A stretch of DNA of 64,000 bases from Pseudomonas fluorescens. GTDB taxonomy: Bacteria > Pseudomonadota > Gammaproteobacteria > Pseudomonadales > Pseudomonadaceae. The number at the start of each line of letters is the position of its first letter. The first letter of the stretch is position 1. Location: positions 62,001 through 126,000 of the forward strand of contig NZ_JSAK01000020.1 of the NCBI RefSeq assembly GCF_000802965.1, given 5' to 3'. This document shows, in pieces, positions 15,988 to 24,985 of the stretch. The position numbers and the translations under genes are program-made. The notes under the pieces are model-generated. The model saw only the letters and a list, made by a program, of their open reading frames with translations, had not been told where the DNA came from and made no database searches.

Positions 15988-17171
15988 GGCGTATAGATGT
16001 CGTCGCGGGTCCATGGCAGTTCATGGCTGCCATCGGCGTGAGCTTTCACCGCGAGAATCTGGTGCAGGTTGATCCAGCCTCTGGCGAACGCGTAAGCACA
16101 TCCAGCCAGGTAGAGACGCCAGATTCGCAGGGCTTGATTCGGTACCAGTTTGGAAGCGGCGTCGAGGTTGTCCTCCAGGCGTTCGCTCCAGTGATCCAGG
16201 GTGCGGGCATAGTGCAGGCGCAAGCTCTCGACATCGACGATCTCAAGCCCTGCTTCGCTGATCTGCGCCGAGATCATCGACAAGTGAGGCAACTCGCCAT
16301 TGGGGAACACGTACTTCCCGATAAAGTCGCCAGCACCGCGCCCTACCGGACGGCCATCGGTGTATTTGGCGGTGATCCCGTGATTCATCACCAGGCCGCC
16401 CTCTTTCACCGCGCCGAACAGGGTTTTGCAGTACTCAGCCAGGTTAGCGTGGCCGACGTGTTCGAACATACCGACGCTGACCACTTTGTCGAAGCGTCCA
16501 TCCTGAGGGAGGTCGCGGTAGTCGAGTAATTGCAGTTCGACCAAATCCTCTAGGCCCTCCGCTTTCACCCGTTCCCGGGCCAAAGCCAGTTGTTCTTTGC
16601 TGAGGGTGATACCGAACACCTTCGCGCCAAACTCACGCGCCGCATAGCGCGACAACCCGCCCCAACCGCAGCCGACATCCAGTAAATACTCGCCCGGTTG
16701 CAGGCGCAGCTTGCGACATAAATGGCGGAACTTGGCTTGCTGGGCTTGTTCAAGGCTTTCACTGCCGGTCTCGAAATAAGCGCAGGAATACGCCATGTCA
16801 CTGTCGAGCCAGAGCTGATAGAACGCGTTGGAAAGGTCGTAGTGGTAGGAAATCGCCTTGGCGTCGGTCTCCTTGTCGTGAACAGTCCGTACAGGCTGAT
16901 TGTCGTCGTCTTCGTTCAACAACGCCTGACTCCATTCATCGCAGACGCGGATCACGTCGCTGATGGAACCTTCGAGCTCCAATTTGCCTTCGACGAACGC
17001 CGCCCCGAGCGCGTCCAGGCTTGGATGGGTGAATTGGGTAACCATTTGTGGGTCCTTGACCACAATCGTGACGCTGGGCGTCGGCCCCAGATTGAATTCA
17101 TGGCCGTCCCAGAGTCGCAGGCGTAGCGGTAACTGCAGATTCTGTAAGGCCGGTGGAAGTTGCGCGAGCAT
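15984..17171 (-). CDS. Cyclopropane-fatty-acyl-phospholipid synthase family methyltransferase
   Basis: A 395-residue SAM-dependent enzyme that would methylenate unsaturated acyl chains in membrane lipids. The N-terminal SCP2-like lipid-binding part (residues 1-110) is followed by ISYHYDLSNAFYQLWLDSDMAYSCAYF, the SAM site LLDVGCGWGGLSRYAA, VSVGMFEHVGH and GIT...DFIGKYVFPNGELPH, all CFA-synthase signatures. It pairs with cls as a membrane-lipid neighbour, but the two are convergent and overlap by four bases, so they are not one operon. CFA genes are often RpoS-dependent; in the 178-base upstream gap I cannot point to a convincing promoter. Confidence 0.9.
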   Translation of the reverse strand: MLAQLPPALQNLQLPLRLRLWDGHEFNLGPTPSVTIVVKDPQMVTQFTHPSLDALGAAFVEGKLELEGSISDVIRVCDEWSQALLNEDDDNQPVRTVHDKETDAKAISYHYDLSNAFYQLWLDSDMAYSCAYFETGSESLEQAQQAKFRHLCRKLRLQPGEYLLDVGCGWGGLSRYAAREFGAKVFGITLSKEQLALARERVKAEGLEDLVELQLLDYRDLPQDGRFDKVVSVGMFEHVGHANLAEYCKTLFGAVKEGGLVMNHGITAKYTDGRPVGRGAGDFIGKYVFPNGELPHLSMISAQISEAGLEIVDVESLRLHYARTLDHWSERLEDNLDAASKLVPNQALRIWRLYLAGCAYAFARGWINLHQILAVKAHADGSHELPWTRDDIYTP

Positions 17172-17349
17172 GGAAAATCCCCCTTGTTTCAGACGTCTGA
17201 TGAGAGGTTAGACCATCCTTGAAAAATAGCTGGCTATCGAATTAATAGCGGATTTCTATAAGTCCAGTGTGTACCGGATTCACAGAAATGACCGCTCTTA
17301 CCGTAGATGACTGCAAAAGCGGCGCACAGTTCGATAACTATAGTCCCTG

Positions 17350-19260
17350 TCAAAATTCGTCGTTGAGCTTGAGGAGCGGCTCTTGAAAGCGTAGTAAACG
17401 TCCGGCGTTACCCAGCACCAGCAACGTGCTGAGGTTATGCAATAGCGCCGCAATCATCGCCCCTGCGGCACCGAGCCAGCCGAACGCGGCGAATGCAACA
17501 ATCGCCAGTGTCCAGCCCAGACCAATGATGACGTTGACCTGCAAGGTTTGCCGACATTGACGGCTCAGCCGTACACAAGTGCCGAGTCGGCGCAGGTCGC
17601 TACCGATCAGCACGATGTCCGCCGAGGCGAGCGCAATGTCCGCCCCGCCGGCGCCCATGGCCACGCCGACCACCCCGGCCTTGAGCGCCAGAGAATCATT
17701 GATGCCGTCGCCTACCACCATAGGACGGAAGCCGTTACCGATTTCTTTCAGCACGCGATTGAGCTTATCTTCGGGCAGGGCCTGAGCCTCGACATCGCTA
17801 ATCCCGACATCTCTCGCGAGTGTATGCGCGACACTTTGCCGGTCCCCTGTAAGCAACAGCTGGCGGCCCAAGCCGAGCTCGCGCAACTCACTCAGGGCAA
17901 ATCTGGCTTCGGGTTTGACGCTGTCGGCGAGTAACAACCAGGCGAGGAATTCACCGTTGAGCGCCAGGCCGGCAATCGGACCATCGTGTTCAGGAACGGC
18001 TGAAGTGGGGATGCTCAACTGGCCAAACAACTCAGGTCGTCCCAGCGCAGCCTCACCCTGCTCGGTCATCGCGACCACGCCCAGGCCCTGACGCTCATGA
18101 ATGTCCGAGAGCAGCAAAAAATGCTCCTGCGTCACCAGCCCGGCCAACGCACGGCTGACCGGGTGACTGCTGGCAGAGCCGAGACTGGCGGCAAGTTTCA
18201 ACACATGACTGCGATCTTCCAACGGGCTCTCGATGGATTGCAGGCGCAAAGTACCGAAGGTCAGGGTTCCGGTCTTGTCGACCACCAGCGAGGTCAGGTC
18301 TGCCAACTCCTCTAGAAATGCCGAGCTGCGGATCAGAATTCCGTGCCGCGCCGCCACCGCCACCCCGGCAATCGCCGTCGCCGGTGCGGACAACACCAGC
18401 GCACAAGGACACGCCGCCACCAACACCGCGAGCATGGCTTGGGCATCGTTGGTGATGAACCACGTCACCGCTGCCAGCAGCAACACCAGCACCATGTAGC
18501 TGCCGGCATAACGTTCCAGCAGTCGCGTGATCGGCGGCTTGGAGCGCTCGGCGTTTTGCATCAGGGCGATAACTTTGCCAAGGGTCGACTCGTGGCCGGT
18601 TCGTGTCACTTCGATGCGCAGCAGGCCGTCGAGGTTGATGGCGCCGCCGAATACCTGCATGCCGACACCCACTTCCATCGGCACCGATTCGCCGGTAATG
18701 GACGCAGTGTCCAGGCTCGCCTGGCCGGACAACACCCGCCCATCCGCCGGCACACGATCACCGGCACGTACTTCCACCCGATCACCCGCCATGAGCGTGC
18801 CGTTGTCGACTTCGACGATGGAGCCATCTGCCAGAATCTTTCGTGCCTGGCTGCGAGTGAGCTTGCCGAGCGCGTGAATGGCTTCCTGCGAACCGATCAC
18901 ACTGCGCTCCTCCAACACATGACCAAAGATCATGATGATGGGCAGCAATGCCGCCGTGAGCAGATCACCCGTCGCCCAGGCACCGAGCATCGCCAGGGCG
19001 ATCAACTGATCGGTGATCCCATGCAGGCTCGGATAGCGCAAGCTGTACCAGGCCGAACGCATCACCGGCACGGCCACCAGCAAGGATGCAAAACCGAGCA
19101 GCAATTGACTGACACCCGTTTGCTCCGGTGACAGCCAGCGCCACACAAGACCGAGTGCGAGCAGGCCCAACGCGAGCATGGCCAAGGTCAACTGACGGGC
19201 AGCGCTGCGTCGTTCGGCCGATGACAACAAGCTCGGTGCAGTGGTGGTTTGCTCGGTCAT
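17350..19260 (-). CDS. hmtA: P1B-type metal-transporting ATPase, HmtA-like
   Basis: A 636-residue heavy-metal P-type ATPase with no N-terminal HMA/CxxC domain. Landmarks: TGE (189-191, actuator), AACPCALVLSAP with CPC at 284-286 in the membrane metal site, DKTGT at 328-332 (phosphorylated Asp328), SSHPVS with the HP locus at 366-367, TGDR, and GDGIND at 517-522. The last helices carry HNLST (608-612) where Zn2+-ATPases of the ZntA type have an Asp. From memory this resembles Pseudomonas HmtA, reported to take up zinc and copper, rather than exporters; the symbol rests on that memory and the context. Last gene of a coupled SPFH operon; ATGA overlap with the gene before. Confidence 0.8.
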   Translation of the reverse strand: MTEQTTTAPSLLSSAERRSAARQLTLAMLALGLLALGLVWRWLSPEQTGVSQLLLGFASLLVAVPVMRSAWYSLRYPSLHGITDQLIALAMLGAWATGDLLTAALLPIIMIFGHVLEERSVIGSQEAIHALGKLTRSQARKILADGSIVEVDNGTLMAGDRVEVRAGDRVPADGRVLSGQASLDTASITGESVPMEVGVGMQVFGGAINLDGLLRIEVTRTGHESTLGKVIALMQNAERSKPPITRLLERYAGSYMVLVLLLAAVTWFITNDAQAMLAVLVAACPCALVLSAPATAIAGVAVAARHGILIRSSAFLEELADLTSLVVDKTGTLTFGTLRLQSIESPLEDRSHVLKLAASLGSASSHPVSRALAGLVTQEHFLLLSDIHERQGLGVVAMTEQGEAALGRPELFGQLSIPTSAVPEHDGPIAGLALNGEFLAWLLLADSVKPEARFALSELRELGLGRQLLLTGDRQSVAHTLARDVGISDVEAQALPEDKLNRVLKEIGNGFRPMVVGDGINDSLALKAGVVGVAMGAGGADIALASADIVLIGSDLRRLGTCVRLSRQCRQTLQVNVIIGLGWTLAIVAFAAFGWLGAAGAMIAALLHNLSTLLVLGNAGRLLRFQEPLLKLNDEF

Positions 19261-20315
19261 TGTGCTGCTCCCTGAATGATCAGGCGGGAATCGTCTTTCG
19301 GATCAACCGTGGTCAACGAGCCGGCCTGGCCGAGAATTTTCGGCATCCGCTCGCGGTAGAGTCGCAGCAACATTTGCGGGTCAGTGCCCTGTTGTTGCGC
19401 CTTCGCCAGGCTCAATACGGTGGCGGTATCCGCTGAGGCTTTTGCCAGCCGTTCGCTCGCCTGGGCGTGGGCGACTTGCAACGCGCGGTCGGCTTGTTCG
19501 TTGGCGGTTTGGGTGAGTTTCTCGGCTTCGGTGCGCGCGTTGGCTACGGCTTTATCCGCTTGCTGGCTCGCGGTCAAAACGGCGTTAAAGGCGTTCACCG
19601 CCGGGCCAGGCAAACTCGATTGCACATCGACCCGCGCCACTTCAATCCCCAGTCCCTGCCCCGTCGCCGCCAATTCGGCCAGCCGTTGGTTGATGCCTTG
19701 CACCAAGTCACCGCGCAAACGTTCCCGTCGTTCGGCCGCGTTTTTATCCGCGCCGATCAGCTCCGGGCGTGCCACCAGGATGGTGTCCAGGTCGCGGGCG
19801 GCGGTCAGTGCCACGGCGCTGCGGGTGACGAGGCGATCCAGCGCCGGCAACACGTGTTCACCTTGGAGCACGAACGCATACGGATCGGTGACTTTGTAGA
19901 AAACCCGCACATCCAGTTGCACCACTCCCGCATCGCCGGTCAGCAAATAACCGGAGCCTGCCAGTGCATCGCTGATCGGTGTGGCAAAACTGGCCACTCG
20001 ATCAGCCTGCAACGCTGCATCACTGCGCAGCAGATTTTCCACTCGACGTTCAATCACGCGTTCTGCCGCTGGCAACAAAATCACCTGTTCAAACGGGCGC
20101 GGCCACGCTAACAACAATCCGGCATTCTGAATGCGATCCAGTGCGCCGAAATGCAAAACCACGGCGCGATTTTGCGGATCAATCTGCCGCACGTTGGAGA
20201 ACGCCCAAGCCAAAGCGGCCAATACCGTCACCGCGTACAGCGCGAGAAATGCCAAGCGACCTGCCTGAATCCAAGGACTGCTCAACTCATTTGTTCCACG
20301 TGGAACCTGACTCAT
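19257..20315 (-). CDS. SPFH (prohibitin/HflC-like) membrane protein 3
   Basis: A 352-residue protein with one membrane segment (about residues 20-40, AFLALYAVTVLAALAWAF), then an SPFH/Band 7 domain beginning IDPQNRAVVLHFGALDR, and an Ala/Gln-rich coiled-coil stretch (about 240-310) typical of HflK/HflC/flotillins. The bacterial HflKC relatives form large cage-like assemblies around membrane proteins such as FtsH. Its ATG forms an ATGA overlap with the stop of the preceding SPFH gene, and its own stop overlaps the ATPase start in the same way, so translation is coupled throughout. A perfect parS site covers codons 4-8 (VPRGT). Confidence 0.88.
   Translation of the reverse strand: MSQVPRGTNELSSPWIQAGRLAFLALYAVTVLAALAWAFSNVRQIDPQNRAVVLHFGALDRIQNAGLLLAWPRPFEQVILLPAAERVIERRVENLLRSDAALQADRVASFATPISDALAGSGYLLTGDAGVVQLDVRVFYKVTDPYAFVLQGEHVLPALDRLVTRSAVALTAARDLDTILVARPELIGADKNAAERRERLRGDLVQGINQRLAELAATGQGLGIEVARVDVQSSLPGPAVNAFNAVLTASQQADKAVANARTEAEKLTQTANEQADRALQVAHAQASERLAKASADTATVLSLAKAQQQGTDPQMLLRLYRERMPKILGQAGSLTTVDPKDDSRLIIQGAAQ
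20292..20307. other. parS: parS site (inside SPFH gene 3)
   Basis: TGTTCCACGTGGAACC with a perfect 14-base palindromic core, at the very start of the 352-residue SPFH gene. Confidence 0.9.
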
Positions 20316-21352
20316 GGCTGCGATCCGGACTTGTTTTCCAGGTTCGGCGGACCGTCAACCAACACCCGGAATGGCGCGGCATCGGTGCGCAGAATCAGTT
20401 TCGTACCCGGCGTGACGATCGTGCCCAAGGTGTCGAGCGAACGAAGCAAGTTGTAGAGCTGCGGCGAACCGGCATAGGCGCGGCCATAAATCTGCGCGGC
20501 TTCGAGTCGGGATTGCGCCTCGATGTCGGCCGCTTTCACCGTGGCATCGGCTTGCACGATCCGCGCATCACGCTCGGCGGCGGAACGTATTTGCGCGGCC
20601 TCGCGTTTGCCAATGGCGGTGCGTTCGGTGGCGATGGTTTCGCGCTCGGCGCGCATCCGATCAACCGTTGCCGTGAGCGTGACCGATGGCAAGGTCAAAC
20701 GCTCGATGCCCACTTGCAGCACGCGCACGCCGTAGGTTGTGAGCAACTGCTGATCGATTTGCTGACGCAGTTGCGCTTCGAAATCGGCGATGTGCACCTG
20801 ATTGGCGTCGGTGTTCACCAGGTTGGCCAAGTCAAAACTGCTTGCGGTGGTTTCCAGCGCCGAGCCGATAAAAGTGCGAATTTGCCGCGCCGCTTCGTCC
20901 GGCTGATTCTGCACGGCGCGCATGAAACGTTGCACGTTGTCCGGATCGCCCTGAACCTGCCATGCCACATACGCTTGGACGATGATGCGCAACCCGTCCC
21001 GCGTACCCACATCCTGCAAACCGCTGGAAGTAGTGCGCAGCCGCAGATCCACCGGAATTGCCGCTTCGAACGGTGCCGGCCAACGCCAACCCAGGCCCGG
21101 CTGCAACAACACTCGCGAAGGATTGCCGAAGCGCGTGATCACCGTTGCTTCGCCCGAGCGCACTTGCACAAGGCTCGCGGCCGCGACTGCAAACGCTACC
21201 AGCAATGCCGCCCAACCCATACGTCGCCAAGGGAATGGGCCGGCCTCTTGCGGATCGCCGTGATGGTGGTGATGGCCGTGGTGGTGATGGCCGCCGTGAC
21301 CGTGATCGTGGCCACTGTGGTCATCGTGATCGTGGGTAGGGTGCTGGCTCAA
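20312..21352 (-). CDS. His-rich SPFH (HflC-like) membrane protein 2
   Basis: A 346-residue SPFH protein whose first 32 residues contain 16 histidines with Asp and Gly between them, a metal-binding type tail expected to face the cytosol before the single membrane segment (about 45-64, MGWAALLVAFAVAAASLVQV). The SPFH domain starts VRSGEATVITRFG and the coiled region includes RMRAERETIATERTAIGKREAAQIRSAAERDARI, very like HflC. The only start that keeps the His tail is TTG at 21352, which overlaps the stop of the previous gene as TTGA; the next ATG would remove the tail. The His tail supports a link with the metal ATPase encoded two genes downstream. Confidence 0.88.
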   Translation of the reverse strand: MSQHPTHDHDDHSGHDHGHGGHHHHGHHHHHGDPQEAGPFPWRRMGWAALLVAFAVAAASLVQVRSGEATVITRFGNPSRVLLQPGLGWRWPAPFEAAIPVDLRLRTTSSGLQDVGTRDGLRIIVQAYVAWQVQGDPDNVQRFMRAVQNQPDEAARQIRTFIGSALETTASSFDLANLVNTDANQVHIADFEAQLRQQIDQQLLTTYGVRVLQVGIERLTLPSVTLTATVDRMRAERETIATERTAIGKREAAQIRSAAERDARIVQADATVKAADIEAQSRLEAAQIYGRAYAGSPQLYNLLRSLDTLGTIVTPGTKLILRTDAAPFRVLVDGPPNLENKSGSQP

Positions 21353-23307
21353 TGGGCGGCTCCTGGCTGAGCGGTTTGACGGGACGGCGCAGGGTCAGCC
21401 GGCAACGTGAATGTACGAAGGTCAATGGTCGGCGCATTGCTGCTGCCGCCCAAACGGTGGTCGAGCACCAGCAATCTGGCATTGGCCAGGCCGTGGGAAA
21501 GTTGACTGAGGTATTGCTCCAGCACGAAGGCCTGACCGGCGCTGGCGTAAGCCTTTTGTTCGGCGCTGAATTTCAACGCTGCAGCCTGTGCGGTTGCATT
21601 GATTTCATGAGCGGTGGCGGTGGCCTGATCATGTGCAATGCTCGCCTGCAACTGCGCCTGGTTAGTGGCTTCGGCGGCGGCTCCGCGCTCACGGGAAATC
21701 AACGCTTGCGCGCCGATCTGCGCCGCTTGTACACCGTGATAAGCATTGGCTGCTCCTGCCGGTGGATGAATCGCTTCGACCACCGTCGCGAGTATTTCAA
21801 CGCCGCTGTCGAGTTTTTTCAGATCCGCCTGAACAGCCCGGCCGATCTCTTCGGCGAGCCCTACCCTGTCCTCGCCAAGCAACCCATCGAGCGTTCGCGA
21901 TGCAAAATCGTGAACCAGGATTCGGCTGGCTGTGCTGCGGATCAGCGTCGGCACATCGGCGCTGTTGTAGGTCGCGGCCAACGCGGCCTGATCGCTCAGA
22001 CCGATGCGATAGACAAAGCGCACATCCATGTTGACGATCTGAAAGCTTTGCTTGTCGGCACGGCTGCTGGCGATCACCTGGGATTTGTCGTTCACATGGC
22101 TCGCGTCCCACAACCGATTGGCGGTCATCGGCGCCGGGCCTTCGGCAGGGTCGACCTGCACGGGTGCCGACATCTCACCGACACTGGTGGCCAATTCATG
22201 GACCACGCCGTTTTCGACACTGAGGACCTGACCCAACGGCCACGGTAAACCTGCGTGCAACCCCGGGCCAAACACCGCCACCGGTTTGCCAAAGCGCTCG
22301 TAAATGCCTCGCCCTTGCAGCGGTATTTCGTGAATACCGGTCAGTGACCAACCGACGATGGCGACAACGCCCAACACCGGCAAAAACGCCCGGCGCATGT
22401 AAGTGAAAGCCCAGATCTGCCGCAGGTCGATACCGAAGCGGTTGTGTAATTCGTGCTGCAATGCCAGAAGAGGTTGCGGAGGCCAGCGCAGCATATCGGC
22501 GAGAAAGCTGCGCGCGAGCAAGGCTGGTTCAAGTTGATCTCGGCGAGGACTGAACAATGACAGCACGGCCCGCAGCAGCAACTCGGCCGCGACAAGTCCC
22601 GGCACCATCCCGATCAACACGGCCAAACGTACAGGCCAGACCGAGGTTTCATTGCCGAACAGCAGGCACAACGCACCGAGTACCAGGCTGATGATTGCGA
22701 CCCGCGTCAACTGCCCCAACGCCCCGGCTTCAGGCCATTGCGCGGTGTTTTCCTGGGCAAGTTGGCGCTCGAGCACCAGCAACCCGAAAGCGAGCAATAA
22801 CGCGAGGGCCGCGCCGACAGAAGCTGACAGTCCCAGTGCCGCAGGGGGCAAAGTAAGGTTCCACGCCTGTTCGACGCTGAGCAACGCCAACAACGCCCAG
22901 CCGCCCAACCACAGCGTCGGTGCCCCTATCTGCCTGAGCACATTCCGTCCGCGCTGGCCGAGCCGATCCAGCAGCCGTTCATACCACCCGACCGGGGCTT
23001 CCATGTCTTCAGGCACAATCACTGGCATCACGGGGTTCATCGCCCGCTCGCGCCATTGCGTCACCCACCACGCGGATTGCAGGCCCGCGACCATCACCAG
23101 CAACCCAGCGCTCTGATTGAACAGCAAGGCAGGCCAGAGTGATTGCGGCGCAAACAGGCCGACAAAAAAGCCCGATACCAGGCCCATTGCCGCCAGCGTA
23201 CCCAAGCCGATGGCGAAATGACGCAATCGGCGCCCTTGGAAAACCGCTTGCTGGAACCGCGGCAGCGTCGCTACCTCGGCTCCATCAACATCGAGATCGA
23301 CTTGCAT
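21349..23307 (-). CDS. Large SPFH (HflK-like) protein with multi-pass N-terminal domain
   Basis: A 652-residue protein. Residues 1-310 hold about seven to eight hydrophobic segments in an unrecognised membrane domain; a further segment (about 325-345, AFLPVLGVVAIVGWSLTGI) leads into an HflK-like SPFH domain (IPLQGRGIYERFGKPVAVFGPGLH), with the DVRFVYRIG and IRSTASRILVHDFASRTLD features, an Ala/Gln-rich coiled region (560-610) and a Pro-rich tail. Ordinary HflK has one membrane segment, so the extra domain is unusual. First gene of the four-gene operon; ATG 23307 lies 38 bases from a Zur-like box at 23345-23357. Confidence 0.85.
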   Translation of the reverse strand: MQVDLDVDGAEVATLPRFQQAVFQGRRLRHFAIGLGTLAAMGLVSGFFVGLFAPQSLWPALLFNQSAGLLVMVAGLQSAWWVTQWRERAMNPVMPVIVPEDMEAPVGWYERLLDRLGQRGRNVLRQIGAPTLWLGGWALLALLSVEQAWNLTLPPAALGLSASVGAALALLLAFGLLVLERQLAQENTAQWPEAGALGQLTRVAIISLVLGALCLLFGNETSVWPVRLAVLIGMVPGLVAAELLLRAVLSLFSPRRDQLEPALLARSFLADMLRWPPQPLLALQHELHNRFGIDLRQIWAFTYMRRAFLPVLGVVAIVGWSLTGIHEIPLQGRGIYERFGKPVAVFGPGLHAGLPWPLGQVLSVENGVVHELATSVGEMSAPVQVDPAEGPAPMTANRLWDASHVNDKSQVIASSRADKQSFQIVNMDVRFVYRIGLSDQAALAATYNSADVPTLIRSTASRILVHDFASRTLDGLLGEDRVGLAEEIGRAVQADLKKLDSGVEILATVVEAIHPPAGAANAYHGVQAAQIGAQALISRERGAAAEATNQAQLQASIAHDQATATAHEINATAQAAALKFSAEQKAYASAGQAFVLEQYLSQLSHGLANARLLVLDHRLGGSSNAPTIDLRTFTLPADPAPSRQTAQPGAAH

Positions 23308-23344
23308 ACCACCCCAGTATTCGAATTTGTGCTCATCGCAATTC

Positions 23345-23357
23345 GTTACGATATAAC
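23345..23357. promoter_or_regulatory. Zur-like box 3, ahead of the SPFH-ATPase operon
   Basis: GTTACGATATAAC fits GTTAY-nnn-ATAAC, the same pattern as the two boxes beside folE2, with one departure (C for T) in the left arm. It is 38-50 bases upstream of the first SPFH start codon, where an operator over the promoter would be expected. Confidence 0.6.
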
Positions 23358-23524
23358 AAAAACCGTGAAATTTTTGTACTCAATTGCGCTATCTAAAGAT
23401 GCCTGACCTGTCGCTTGCCTGAAGCCTTGACCGAAATACGTCGGAACGCACATATTACGCTCGTAATTTTAACCAAAGACTACTTTTACCCCCTCCGATC
23501 CCCTTTCAAACCAGGAGTAAATTC

Positions 23525-24925
23525 ATGAGCACTTATGACGTCGTGATACTCGGCGGTGGCCCCGGCGGCTACAACGCAGCGATCCGTGCCGGCCAATTGG
23601 GTTTGAAAGCGGCCTGCGTAGAAGGACGCGCCACCCTCGGCGGTACCTGTCTGAACGTCGGTTGCATGCCGTCCAAAGCATTGCTGCATGCCTCCGAACT
23701 GTACGACGCGGCCATGGGTGCGGAATTCGCGAACCTGGGGATCGAGGTCAAACCCACGCTCAACCTCGCGCAAATGATGAAACAGAAAGATGAAAGCGTG
23801 ACGGGGCTGACCAAGGGCATCGAGTTTCTGTTTCGCAAAAACAAGGTCGACTGGATCAAAGGCTGGGGTCATATCGACGGGCCCGGCAAAGTCACCGTGA
23901 CGGACAATGCCGGTGGCAAGACCGAACTGAGCGCCAAGGACATCATCATCGCCACAGGCTCCGAGCCCACTCCCCTGCCCGGCGTGGACATCGATAACCA
24001 GCGCATCCTGGATTCCACCGGCGCACTGTCGCTGACGGAAGTGCCCAAACATCTGGTGGTGATTGGTGCAGGCGTGATCGGGCTTGAACTGGGCTCGGTG
24101 TGGCGACGCCTTGGCGCGCAGGTGACGGTGGTCGAGTTTCTCGATCGGATCTGCCCCGGCGTAGACGGCGAAGCGGGCAAAACCTTGCAGCGCTCGTTAA
24201 GTAAGCAAGGCATCACTTTCAAGCTGAGTTCGAAAGTAACCAGCGCCACCACCTCCGCCACCGGCGTGCAACTCAGCGTCGAACCCGCTGCGGGAGGTAC
24301 CGCCGAAATACTCGAAGCCGATTACGTGCTGGTGGCCATCGGGCGCCGACCTTATACACAAGGCTTGGGGCTGGAGAACGTCGGCCTCGCCACCGACAAG
24401 CGCGGCATGCTCGCCAACAAAGGCCACCGCACCGAAGCCGCTGGCGTCTGGGTGATCGGCGACGTGACGTCCGGGCCAATGCTCGCCCACAAGGCTGAAG
24501 ACGAAGCCATGGCCTGCGTCGAGCAGATCGTTGGCAAGGCTGGCGAAGTCAATTACGAGTTGATTCCCAACGTGATCTACACCAAACCCGAACTGGCCAG
24601 CGTCGGCAAGACCGAAGAACAACTGAAGGCCGAGGGTCGCGCATTCAAGGTCGGCAAATTCCCCTTCACCGCCAACAGCCGGGCGAAGATCAATCACGAG
24701 ACCGAAGGCTTCGCCAAAGTGTTGGCCGATGAGCGCACCGACGAAATCCTCGGCGTGCACCTTGTAGGTCCGAGCGTCAGTGAAATGATTGGCGAGTATT
24801 GCGTGGCGATGGAATTTAGCGCTTCCGCCGAGGACATCGCCCTGACCTGTCACCCACACCCGACCCGCTCCGAGGCGTTGCGCCAGGCGGCGATGAATGT
24901 GGAGGGGATGGCGACTCAGATGTAA
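23525..24925 (+). CDS. lpd3: Dihydrolipoyl dehydrogenase (Lpd3 type)
   Basis: FAD-dependent E3 enzyme reoxidising dihydrolipoamide with NAD+. In 466 residues: FAD-binding GGGPGGYNAAIRAGQLG at 10-26, redox disulphide CLNVGC (Cys42/Cys47), NAD-binding VIGAGVIGLELGSVW, GDVTSGPMLAHKAEDE and the C-terminal dimer/active-site CHPHPTRSEAL with the His-Glu pair. Pseudomonads usually have three or four lpd copies; this one is not next to E1/E2 genes, so it is the stand-alone type, and the exact symbol is from resemblance. Start ATG 23525 has CCAGGAG upstream. Confidence 0.9.
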   Translation: MSTYDVVILGGGPGGYNAAIRAGQLGLKAACVEGRATLGGTCLNVGCMPSKALLHASELYDAAMGAEFANLGIEVKPTLNLAQMMKQKDESVTGLTKGIEFLFRKNKVDWIKGWGHIDGPGKVTVTDNAGGKTELSAKDIIIATGSEPTPLPGVDIDNQRILDSTGALSLTEVPKHLVVIGAGVIGLELGSVWRRLGAQVTVVEFLDRICPGVDGEAGKTLQRSLSKQGITFKLSSKVTSATTSATGVQLSVEPAAGGTAEILEADYVLVAIGRRPYTQGLGLENVGLATDKRGMLANKGHRTEAAGVWVIGDVTSGPMLAHKAEDEAMACVEQIVGKAGEVNYELIPNVIYTKPELASVGKTEEQLKAEGRAFKVGKFPFTANSRAKINHETEGFAKVLADERTDEILGVHLVGPSVSEMIGEYCVAMEFSASAEDIALTCHPHPTRSEALRQAAMNVEGMATQM

Positions 24926-24933
24926 ATAAAATC

Positions 24934-24978
24934 AAAAGATCGCAGCCTTGTAGGAACTGCCGAAGGCTGCGATCTTTT
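24934..24978. repeat. REP palindrome
   Basis: AAAAGATCGCAGCCTTGTAG and GAACTGCCGAAGGCTGCGAT then CTTTT; a near-perfect hairpin with A/T flanks between convergent lpd3 and the Lrp gene that could also end transcription on both strands. Confidence 0.85.
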
Positions 24979-24985
24979 CGCTTTT

